A stretch of DNA of 64,000 bases from a virus. A program made the position numbers and the translations under genes. Positions 10,788 through 20,900 of the stretch are shown piece after piece. The stretch covers positions 25,793 to 89,792 of the IMG/VR virus record IMGVR_UViG_3300032093_000060; one strand, written 5' to 3'. The notes under the pieces are model-generated. The model was not told the DNA's origin, did not search any database, and was given only the letters and a program-made list of their open reading frames with translations. Every line of letters begins with the position of its first letter. Position 1 is the first letter of the stretch.

Positions 10788-13700
10788 TTACTTTTCATAA
10801 ACTAAATATCCTCTAGATACATAATCTTTTATTTCCTCTGGAGTTAATTCTAAATCCATTGAGGCCTCTCCTCCAAATTTTTTTTCATTGTCATTACCAA
10901 TAGCATCATCAAAAGATAATATCCACTCATAACGGTCATTACTTATTTTTTTAATTTTTTTTGGTGGTTCAATATACCCGTCTTTTGTAATTACGTAAGG
11001 TTCTCCAGTTGGCCACGTGTCTCTCCACATATCAGAAAGTAACCACTCTTGTGCTATATCAGGTAATTTTTGTAGAAAATTATTTTTTAATACTACATTT
11101 TTTTCTGCTTTATAATAATCTTTAAATGATTTTTCTCGTGACAGTTTGAGTTTTCTTTTTTGTCTTTCTCTTTCTCTATCTTGTAGTCTACCTTTTTCAC
11201 CTAATTTTTCCAATCCTAAATAACCAAGACCAATAGCTGCAGCAGCAGCGCCACCTGTTATAAGAATATTATACATTTTATCTAACCGTGCCATTCTGCC
11301 TATAAATTCTGGCAGATCTTTAAAATTAAGATTATAAAGTCTATCTTGTAACTTAGTAATTTCTGCATTTAATTGCTCTAATTCAACATCATCTGAATTT
11401 TTTAGTCTTGCAATAAGTTCATCTCTATAGTTATTTGCTGCTTCAATTTGTGCTTTTGTTTGATTTATTCTACTTTCTAATGTATTTCTTCCACCATCCA
11501 AAATAGAATATAGTCTTTGAAAATCTTCTTTTGTTTTTAAAGAATAACTACTACCAGATGTTCTTTTATTTTTTACTTCTTTTAATGCATTTTTTCTTTC
11601 ATTAAGTGTTTTAGGAGAAGCATGATATTCTTTTAATGAATACATCATAGCATCCATTGCTTCATCAAATTTTCCTAAAACTGATGCATATGCAGCATTT
11701 GCCCTACCATAACCTCCTGTTGTTACTTCTTCTTTTCTAATTGCTCTAATACCTGTTTTTTCTGAAAGTTCATTTAGAAAATTTTTAGGAGCATCACTAT
11801 TTAAATTACGTGGATACCAGTCTAGGATCTTTCTTGATGTGAAATCTTGACCTATACTTGACTTAACATCTGGTAAATATTTTTCTGCTAACTCCTCAAC
11901 AATTTTTAATTCTTCTGGAGTAAACACATAATTTCCACTAGTTCCTTTTATAACTGATTCAACATATGCAACTGGATCTGAAGTATTTAAGTTTAATCCT
12001 AATTGTCTGTGACCAATTACTGGATTTTCATTAGAAGGTATATGTGTTGGATTTCCTTTCTGTACAGTATTTAATCCAATACCGTTAACAGAACCTCCCT
12101 TACCTGGAAACCATTCTGTTAAAGCTGTTTTAACTATATCTTCTGTATATTTTTGACCGGGTAATGAAGCTGCACTTATCTCTCTAGAAAATACTGTATT
12201 GTTTATATAATAATCATTTAATGCTAATTGCATTCTTTTAGGATCTTGAGCAGTTTGAAGTATATCTCCATTAAAATCCATTTTTAAAAGTGCGTCAACA
12301 TTTTTGTTAACATCACTTAATTCTTCTGGTTTAAATTGATGGCCTAGATTTCCTTTAGGACCAACAATAGATTTAATATAAGCTTCTTGTCCTTTAGCTA
12401 CAACTTCAGGATTACCATAAGCAATTAAAACATCAGGTCTTAAGATATGTTTTTCTTTATTAGGATTATAATTACCCCATTTACTAAACGGAGAAGTTTC
12501 ATATGAATCAATTACAGTTTTTACTTCTGGATTAATACCAGCCATAAAATCTTTTGAAGTCATATTTATTTCAATTGGTTTTCCAGAAACCATTGCTTTT
12601 GTTGCTGCTTCTTGAAATTTTTCAGGATAAAATTGTCTAAACAATTCTATTTCTGTTGGAGTTTTATCAGGAGTAGCTGGATTATAAAATGGTTTAACCA
12701 TTCCATTTGCATCTTCATGTATTATATTAAAATCTAAAATTCCTTCTTCTCCATATTGTGGATAAACAGTATGTTGTTTTGCTGGTCCATAATCTTGTAC
12801 AAATTTAAAATTGTCTTTTACATTTTTATTATAGTCTGATTGAGTAATAATAACATCTATATCACCAGTAATATGTGGCATACCTGCTTCAGTAACTAAA
12901 ACACTTGATCCAAAAACCTTAGCTCCAGAAATCTTTGCTTCTACATCAGCTCTGGAATTCTTTAATGCAGTTATATAATCCCCAGAAATAATTGGTTGTT
13001 GCTCTATAACACTTGTGTTTACAATTTCTCCATTTACAAGTTTATATTCTTCACGTGCACCAGGAAGTCTTACCTCTGCATTTACAACTTGTCCAGTACT
13101 TAAATCTGTAACAGGTTTAACACCAGTTGTTGTTACTCCTTCAAAAAGACCACGAGAAGTTTTTTCAAGTCCTTCAGGTGTAATATTAAAGATTTGTCCC
13201 ACTTTATCCATGAAATCTAATCTAGTCTCTTGTGCATTTAAAAACTGTTCAGGAGTTGTTTTTAATTGATATTGATCATTTAATTCTTGAATTATCTCAC
13301 GCGGTAATTTACCTTCTGCTGCCACATCTCTCATTTTTAAGAAACTTTTAAACTTCTGTTTACGTGTTTCTGTTTTTCCAATAAGTTCAGTTTGTTTTTG
13401 AGTTAATCCCTTGGGACTATTATATCCTATCCCTAATTCATCCCATATATCTGTTTTTTCTTTTTCTAAATTTTGAATTTGTTTTGTTAAGTATCTTTTA
13501 TCTAGCATTTTTAATTCTTTTAATGCTACATTCCCATACTTATTAAAGTTATTTACTAAACCTTGCAATCTTTTAGAAGTTTTAATTGCATTTGGATTTC
13601 TACTTATGAATGCCAAAAATAATCCTAAACCAGCCTCACTTACATTTGAATCTTTATCATCATTTGTTAATTCATTTACGGCAAGTCCTCCACCAATTAT

Positions 13701-16700
13701 CATTGGTAATTTATTAAGCACCTTACTCATTATATCAAAATTCTTTGGCTTATCTTTTATGATGTCATATATTCTTAGTGGATATTTTTCACCTTTCATT
13801 CCTTTATATTGATCATAATGTTTTTTAAGTAAGTCTGGTGTAATTGGATCATATTCATGTTTAATCAATCCTTTATCAAGCATATCTTGTCTCACCTCTG
13901 CTAGGAAAGGAACTCTCTCTGTACCTTTAGAACCTTTATCAAAATATTTAAGTGTTTCACTTACATAGTTAGGTCTTGCATTTCCAAATAGATCATGTGC
14001 TTTTGATTCTTCAGCTACATCTAATCCAGGTATTTCTAATTGTTTAGACTCTGGTTTTACAAGATCAAGTTCTTTTAATGTTTCATCCAAATATGTTGTA
14101 CCAGATTTTCTTCCTGCATAAGATCCAAGAAAATGTCCAAGTTCATGTGCTGTTACTTTTGGTAATTCTCCTTTTGAAAACAAACCAGGTGTTATAGCAA
14201 TTTCATTTTTTCCACCTCCATAAAATGCACTTTGATTAATATCTTGGCTTAATTCAGAAATATTATTATCTATTATACCTAATTTCTCATCCAAGTCAAC
14301 TTGAATATTAAAATAATCCGATTTTGATATTTGACCATTTTCATACATTTTATCATACATGCTCATCTCATTAAGCAATTCATTTCTCTGAGCTAATTGT
14401 GTTGAATAATGATTATTAATATTATTCATAGATGCCATACCTTCTATTAAAGTATCAGGAGTCTGACCTTGTAATGATGGGGTATTGTCTATCATTTCTT
14501 GAAGTCTTTTCTGTCCTTCTTCTGTTTGCCATAATTCTATTTTATTTGCTCTCATGTCATTAATAACATTTGTAGCAATTTCATTATCTGACAGGGCTTC
14601 AATATTTTTTGTTTTCTGAGTATTTAACTTTTCATCTACAGTATTTAATTTATTAGTTAACTCATCATTTGTTTTTACATATTCATCAAATTCAATAACA
14701 CCGTCTTCAAACTTTTTTTGTAATTCTAGTTGATCAGTTAATAAAAGTTCTTTTTCAGCATTTAAATCTCTAAGTGGAGCAGATATACCAAGATTATCAG
14801 GTGAAGCTATACCCTGCATATTTGGATCACCAGTATATTTTTGTAATACAGTTTGATTATCTAAAGGTGTTACACTTGCACTACCTTGAGTAGGAATTCT
14901 AAAATTTCCAACTAACTTATCAATATTAAAGTCACTTGTTTTTAACTCTAATAAACTTGGAGCAAGAGCAGGAGTTGTAGTCTTTACTGTTTGTCCTACA
15001 GTTGCCATATCACCAAGAGTCATACCTTCTGCAACAGTACTTGCATAACCATATGATGTTGGAGTTTGTTTCATTATTTTAAATTCACCTAAGCCCAATC
15101 CTCCAAATGAAGTACCTGCTGCTCTAGAGAATTTATTAAAGGCTTCAGTAACTCCAGTTAAAACTTGTTCTGATCCATTTAAGTTTGGATTACCAACTAG
15201 TAAACCACCCTCTGCTGGTGATTTATATAAAAAAGAATAATTACCTGATTTAGGTAATACTTGAATTGATCCTGGAGTTTTTAGTTGCTTTAAAATTTGT
15301 GCTCCCTGAACAGTAGGTTTTACAAATGGTAATAAACCTAATGCTCCCCACCCAGCTTCTACAGCTCCTTCTCTTATATTACCTTCTGAAAAAGCATCTA
15401 CAGATTTTGAAATATTTCCACCTGGTCTAATAGCTTCATATCCAAAATATGCATTAAGAGCATTACCAGCTGTTAACCATGGAGCAGAAGCAATTGGTGC
15501 ATAACTTAAAACAGAGGATACAGCACCCATTATAGGTTTAGCAGATAAACCACCAGCCACACCCATAATCCATTCTTTATCTAACATATCAACAGCTCCG
15601 GATGCAGCATTTTTTCTATTAGTGCCGGCAGACCATTTAGGACCTTCAGCTGTTATATTAAAATCACTTTTAAGTTGATTCTGACCTGGTAATCCCGAAG
15701 CTTGAATATATCCTGTAGTTGAACCTTCTGGAGCGTATACCCAGTTAACATAACTTTCATATATTTTTTGAAATTCTTTTGGATCTTCTAAAAATTTTTT
15801 TCTTTGCTCATTAGTAAGATTTTTTTCTAAAAGTATAGCTTTAGCAGCTTGAGCCTGTAGTGCTGTAGTTCTATTAAAGTTATCTATAGCCTGCTGATGA
15901 AGAAACTCTTGTGATTGAGCTTCTTCAGCTGCTGTATTATTATTAGGTGCAACCCACTGTTTTTTACCTGTTGCAGGATCTGTAGTCCATGCACCTACCT
16001 TATTTCTTATAGCTGTACTTTCAGAAGGTAATATAGAATTTGGATGTATAGCATATGGACTTAAAATTTTTGAACCATCTTCTAATACAATATAATCTTT
16101 ACCTGTTTGTTTATCACGTTCTTCTTGAACCCATGCATCAATATTTAAAAGATTTTGTTTTTGATAATTAGTTAAATTATTTGGATTAGTTGCACCAGCT
16201 GCTAGTAATTTTTTTGCTTCTGCTTGACGTGCTTTATATGTTTTTTCTGTATAGTCACCGTAAAGTTTTGTTAATCCAGATTTTGTACCCTCACCCTCCT
16301 CTACAAGTTGATCAATTGCTTGAGTTTTTGTAAGACCAGTTTTAATTAGATTATCAATTTTTTCTTTATTCCTTTTAGCATGAATCATTGATGCATTTTG
16401 ATATATAGGATCAAAATATGTTTTTAATTCTGTTGCATCACCTAAATCTAATTCAGTAGATAATTCATTTGGATTAAGTCCTTTTGTATAAATTAAATCT
16501 GCTACATCTTTACTTGAAAAAATTTCATAATCACCTTCTGGAGTTTTTTTAGGATAATAACCACTATTTTTTAATTCTGTAAGTAGCTCATCTGTCATAT
16601 CTTCTCCAGGAACAAAAGAACCTTTTGGTCTTGATAGATCTTTATATGTTAATTCTTTTGGTGCATATGCATTTATTTTTTCTAGTTTTCTATCTTGTGC

Positions 16701-17939
16701 TTCTTTTCTTATACGATAATCATCTATTTGTTCAGGTGTATAATCAGGTAATTTTATTTCTGCCACAGGAGTAGGAGATACTGTGGGAAGAGAAAAGGGA
16801 TCTTGACCCGGAGTAATTATCTCAGGAGTAACCCCACTCCAAACCGTATTATTCATAGGTTCTTGTGGTTCTCTTCTTTTTTTTCTTTTTTCCCCACCTT
16901 CATCCATTCTAGTTAATGAAGGTACAGAGATGTCTTCTACTACATACCCTCCCTTTACATATTTGTCTATATCTGCTTCATCTATTTCTATTTCTATTGC
17001 TCCTCCAAATTGTAGATATGGTATGTCTTCTGTTTGCCCTGGGACAGAGACCATATCATTTGATAAATTTACTATAGCTTTAGTTCCCTTAGTAACTCCC
17101 CTTAAATCTTCTATATCTGGATCTAATGCTTCTCCAGCTTCTTTTTTTCTTTTAAAACAATCTTCAATATCTTTTACTGTAACAACTTGATCAGGTTTAA
17201 ATCCACATTCATTTCTAAGTGTCATTACTCTTTGTTGTAACTCATTTGCATTAGTTATCTCATCAAAGTTCTTTTTTAAATTTTTATCCCATTCAGGATT
17301 TCCAGTCTTTATTTCTTTAGGTTCTATAATGTTTTGTTCTACAAGATATTGATGAGGTTTTTCTAAAACATCAGAAAACTTATCTCCTGCTTGTATATGA
17401 TGTCCAAACTCATGATGTTTTGTAGCTTCTATTTGAGCTTCTGGTAAATCTTTATTTAAGATTATTTGTTGAGTTTCTGGATCATAATATCCAGCTTCAT
17501 TAGACTTTAATTCTTCAGAATAAATATAAGGCACATTTTGAGATGCTCTTTCTAAAGCTTCAGGACGTATTTTTTCTAAAAGCTTTTGTCCTTCTGGAGT
17601 AGGCATTACTCTATTTTTATACCAATATTTATAGAATTCTTCTGGTGGTCCACCTGGATTGTTTTCTATTATACCACCATTGTCAAAAGCCATTCCGTAT
17701 GGATCATAAATTTTATTTTTATAATTAGGCTTTTTATATAATGGATTTTTCTTTGGCTTTTTATATAAAGCATTCTTAGTGTAAAGTACATTCTTTGCAC
17801 CAAGGTTACTTGAAAATTTTTTAACCCCTCCTTTTTTTAATTTTCCAAGAGGACTTTCTTCAATATCTTTTTTCTTAACCGGCGCTTTAGTTTGGTTAAG
17901 ATTTTTTAACGCAGTAAGTAAAAGCTTTTTATTATACAT
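10788..17939 (-). CDS. Giant multidomain protein with two zincin motifs and a nucleotidyltransferase-like motif (2383 aa)
   Basis: The N-terminal region has a classic zinc metallopeptidase motif, His-Glu-Phe-Gly-His at residues 176-180. A second motif, His-Glu-Leu-Gly-His, lies at about 1265-1269. Around residues 1676-1696, a Gly-Ser-Ser followed by Gly-Asp-Ile-Asp-Val matches the active-site pattern of the nucleotidyltransferase fold. Long charged helical stretches lie between these, and a glycine/alanine-rich hydrophobic segment at about 2220-2245 looks membrane-inserting. A Phe-Gly-Gly plus Tyr-Val-x-x-Gly-Tyr element occurs near residue 310 and again at the C-terminus. The ATG shares its A with the stop of the 1848-residue gene. 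Probably packaged and delivered into the host, where it could act on cell wall, proteins or RNA; the delivery and targets are inference. Confidence 0.75.
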   Translation of the reverse strand: MYNKKLLLTALKNLNQTKAPVKKKDIEESPLGKLKKGGVKKFSSNLGAKNVLYTKNALYKKPKKNPLYKKPNYKNKIYDPYGMAFDNGGIIENNPGGPPEEFYKYWYKNRVMPTPEGQKLLEKIRPEALERASQNVPYIYSEELKSNEAGYYDPETQQIILNKDLPEAQIEATKHHEFGHHIQAGDKFSDVLEKPHQYLVEQNIIEPKEIKTGNPEWDKNLKKNFDEITNANELQQRVMTLRNECGFKPDQVVTVKDIEDCFKRKKEAGEALDPDIEDLRGVTKGTKAIVNLSNDMVSVPGQTEDIPYLQFGGAIEIEIDEADIDKYVKGGYVVEDISVPSLTRMDEGGEKRKKRREPQEPMNNTVWSGVTPEIITPGQDPFSLPTVSPTPVAEIKLPDYTPEQIDDYRIRKEAQDRKLEKINAYAPKELTYKDLSRPKGSFVPGEDMTDELLTELKNSGYYPKKTPEGDYEIFSSKDVADLIYTKGLNPNELSTELDLGDATELKTYFDPIYQNASMIHAKRNKEKIDNLIKTGLTKTQAIDQLVEEGEGTKSGLTKLYGDYTEKTYKARQAEAKKLLAAGATNPNNLTNYQKQNLLNIDAWVQEERDKQTGKDYIVLEDGSKILSPYAIHPNSILPSESTAIRNKVGAWTTDPATGKKQWVAPNNNTAAEEAQSQEFLHQQAIDNFNRTTALQAQAAKAILLEKNLTNEQRKKFLEDPKEFQKIYESYVNWVYAPEGSTTGYIQASGLPGQNQLKSDFNITAEGPKWSAGTNRKNAASGAVDMLDKEWIMGVAGGLSAKPIMGAVSSVLSYAPIASAPWLTAGNALNAYFGYEAIRPGGNISKSVDAFSEGNIREGAVEAGWGALGLLPFVKPTVQGAQILKQLKTPGSIQVLPKSGNYSFLYKSPAEGGLLVGNPNLNGSEQVLTGVTEAFNKFSRAAGTSFGGLGLGEFKIMKQTPTSYGYASTVAEGMTLGDMATVGQTVKTTTPALAPSLLELKTSDFNIDKLVGNFRIPTQGSASVTPLDNQTVLQKYTGDPNMQGIASPDNLGISAPLRDLNAEKELLLTDQLELQKKFEDGVIEFDEYVKTNDELTNKLNTVDEKLNTQKTKNIEALSDNEIATNVINDMRANKIELWQTEEGQKRLQEMIDNTPSLQGQTPDTLIEGMASMNNINNHYSTQLAQRNELLNEMSMYDKMYENGQISKSDYFNIQVDLDEKLGIIDNNISELSQDINQSAFYGGGKNEIAITPGLFSKGELPKVTAHELGHFLGSYAGRKSGTTYLDETLKELDLVKPESKQLEIPGLDVAEESKAHDLFGNARPNYVSETLKYFDKGSKGTERVPFLAEVRQDMLDKGLIKHEYDPITPDLLKKHYDQYKGMKGEKYPLRIYDIIKDKPKNFDIMSKVLNKLPMIIGGGLAVNELTNDDKDSNVSEAGLGLFLAFISRNPNAIKTSKRLQGLVNNFNKYGNVALKELKMLDKRYLTKQIQNLEKEKTDIWDELGIGYNSPKGLTQKQTELIGKTETRKQKFKSFLKMRDVAAEGKLPREIIQELNDQYQLKTTPEQFLNAQETRLDFMDKVGQIFNITPEGLEKTSRGLFEGVTTTGVKPVTDLSTGQVVNAEVRLPGAREEYKLVNGEIVNTSVIEQQPIISGDYITALKNSRADVEAKISGAKVFGSSVLVTEAGMPHITGDIDVIITQSDYNKNVKDNFKFVQDYGPAKQHTVYPQYGEEGILDFNIIHEDANGMVKPFYNPATPDKTPTEIELFRQFYPEKFQEAATKAMVSGKPIEINMTSKDFMAGINPEVKTVIDSYETSPFSKWGNYNPNKEKHILRPDVLIAYGNPEVVAKGQEAYIKSIVGPKGNLGHQFKPEELSDVNKNVDALLKMDFNGDILQTAQDPKRMQLALNDYYINNTVFSREISAASLPGQKYTEDIVKTALTEWFPGKGGSVNGIGLNTVQKGNPTHIPSNENPVIGHRQLGLNLNTSDPVAYVESVIKGTSGNYVFTPEELKIVEELAEKYLPDVKSSIGQDFTSRKILDWYPRNLNSDAPKNFLNELSEKTGIRAIRKEEVTTGGYGRANAAYASVLGKFDEAMDAMMYSLKEYHASPKTLNERKNALKEVKNKRTSGSSYSLKTKEDFQRLYSILDGGRNTLESRINQTKAQIEAANNYRDELIARLKNSDDVELEQLNAEITKLQDRLYNLNFKDLPEFIGRMARLDKMYNILITGGAAAAAIGLGYLGLEKLGEKGRLQDRERERQKRKLKLSREKSFKDYYKAEKNVVLKNNFLQKLPDIAQEWLLSDMWRDTWPTGEPYVITKDGYIEPPKKIKKISNDRYEWILSFDDAIGNDNEKKFGGEASMDLELTPEEIKDYVSRGYLVYEK

Positions 17940-20900
17940 TATCTTGGAGAAAAAGTAGTTTTAGTATTTACTATTTTTAAAATCATGTTTGTATCTCTTG
18001 AATTACTTTTAGAAAGTTTTATAAAGTTAATATAATGTCTAAATTTCTTTCTTTGTAATTCAGGTTTTGTATAATCTAGATTTAAATTATTTAAATCTTT
18101 TACATACCCATTAGGTGATGTTACCCAAATATTTCTTTCATCATAATTACCAAGTAATACTGTAGAATCTGGACTCGGGAAATATGGACCTTGTCCTGGA
18201 GGATAAGGTGAACCTATAGGAAACTCTCCTCTGTTTTTAGTAATATCCCAAAACTGATTTATTCTATACTTATGTTCTTCTTTAGAATAAAGTATATCAT
18301 AACCATTCTGATTAGAATTCAATTTAGGAAACTGTAATGATAATGGGATATCATTTTTAGGATATAGATTTAAATTAAGATATCCGGAAACTTGTTCTGA
18401 GTTATGTATAATTGCCTGATCAAAATTATAATCAAGAACATGAAACTGATCAACACATAAAGCTCTATCTCTTTTATAACACTCTAAATAGTATTCAATA
18501 CTCTTTACAGTATTAGTCATTTGTGCAGTAGGTACAGGTAGTTCAACTTCAAATGGATATTGCACCCCATAGAAATTACAATAGTCATTACAGAATGCAC
18601 TATGTTTCCATATACCATTTCCTTTTGTAGTAAGAAATGTTCCTTTACTGGGTACATAAAAATTAGGATGCCAGTCATGATAACTTATCCAGAACTCAAG
18701 TTTTGGATCATAACTTACAGTCCATGAAGCATCTTCAAAATATCTTGAATCTCCAATTTTTGCTTTCATAGAAATACCTTGACCATTTGGTAAAACAGCC
18801 CCTGGTACAATAAATGAATCTATGTCAGCATTATAAGTTACAAGACCTTTGTATTGTTCTTTTAATCTGTAATCTTTTTTAGAAAAATACAAAACACTAT
18901 TGTCATTATCATAACTTGCCATACATGCAATACCAGCAACTGGATTATCTGTATGTGGATAGTCAGGAAAGTCTTCTAATAATTTAAATGGTAAGAATTC
19001 ACTAAACCACCATTTCATTCCTGATTGAGATATCTCTTGAAGACCTTGTCTATAAGAAAAAACTTTTCCTTGATTTTGTGAAATATAAAATAAACCAGCA
19101 GGAGTTGAAACAACTCCGTATTTATTTTGTGATGAACCATACTCATATGGTTTTTCTGCTACTACAATATTTTGAGGTGCTTGATTAAATAATCCTCCGT
19201 CACCTACAGTAACTTTAGTACCACTATCATCAAGTTGTATAGTATCTACACCTTGATAAATTAAAGGGCTGTCATTTTCAAAAGTGATAAACATACCAGT
19301 CTTAGCAAAGTTTCTTACAGAACTAAGTTTACTTTTAAAGTCTACTTTATTGAGAGGTAAGAATGTTAGCCAAGCATCTATCTCAGAATTTTCTTGTTGT
19401 GGTAAGGAGTATGTTATTCTATTTGGATAACTTACATAACAGAGTTCAGCAACATTGGGATCATAAGAATAACCTTGTAAATATCCTGCTGTAAAATACT
19501 GATTAAATAAAAATCTTGATGCACTTAATGTATAGTCATATGCATAAAAGTTTCCTTTTGTTAAGACTTGCGGATCAGAATCAAATAAAGATTCTAAATC
19601 TGTAAACCTATATTTATTATATGAATTTTGCCAAGGGAAGTTTCCTCTATCTCTAAAATCTACAATTACATCTGACTCAACAAAAAAGTCTCTAATCCCA
19701 TTTGCTGAAGTATAGAAGTAAGAATTTTTAACTCCAAATAATCCGGGATATGCTAATGAGGTATTAAATTGCTTTGAATAAAATGGACTATCTAAATCAT
19801 AATAACTTGATGGCAATATACCTTGACCATAGTCTGGATTATTTGTAAAAGCTTGCAATATATTTGACAAACTAAAATCACTTATATCCCAAGGTTGACT
19901 ATTAACTTGAAACTTAGGTTCTGGGATCATTTGATTTAAAAAATAATTCCATTCAATATTATCAGGAACATCATACAACCAATCATAGAAAAAGTGCATA
20001 ATGTTTTTTTCTGTAAATCTTGTTATATATGTATCACCTCCAAAAAAAGTTGGTGTATACAATTTTGATTGAGAAAAATTATTAATATTACATACTGTGC
20101 CAAAAAAGCTTGTAGCTACAGAGTTAGCTCCTGTTGTGGCATTAAAGTCAATCTTCTGTTCACAAGGGGTTGCTACAACTTGTTGTATTGTATCTATCTG
20201 ACCATATTGGTTTTCTATTCTATATTTAATACCAACATAGTGACTAGCAATTTTATTTATAAAATTTTTAGATTTACCTTGTTCGGTCCAGTTAACTTTA
20301 TTTTTTACAAAGTTTAAATATTGAGCTCCAATAAGATATGTAGCTGGGTTTCCTGCTAATGGATTAAATGTATCAATTGCATAACCTAATGTCATTAATG
20401 ATTGATCTATACTATAACCATTTGAATCAAGAATATAATGAGGACCATCTGTCTGACCATTACCTCTTGTTGTTCTTAATACAACTAATTTAGGTCGTTT
20501 AATATTATTAATTCTATACTGAACTAAATTGTTGGAACTATTATAATATTCAGGAAGTGCTTGTAACTGATCATTAATATAGATGCCCTCATTCATTATA
20601 AATCTTCTGTCTTGTGAATAGTCTGGATTTACAAAGGCATTATAATCCCCATGTCCTACAAGTTCCAATGCATATTGTCTTTTTCTTATGATAGCATAGA
20701 TTGTATCAATTGCTAAATTCATTCCTTCTACAAAGTAGAATAATAACTGACCTCCTGATGTTGCAGCACTTAAAAAACCACTAATTGCAGGACCAAGCAT
20801 TTGATAACCGGTATATGTTTTATCATAGGTTGGTGTAGTTATATATTTACCATCTTGTGCTACCTGCTCATATGTACTTGAGAAAATAGATTCAAGTGAT

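Noticed and set aside
12250-12300. Met-Asp-Phe-Asn-Gly-Asp in the 2383-residue protein as an RNA polymerase catalytic motif
   Set aside because: The expected Asn-Ala-Asp-Phe-Asp-Gly-Asp context and neighbouring polymerase blocks are absent; the virion RNA polymerase is more likely left of the window.
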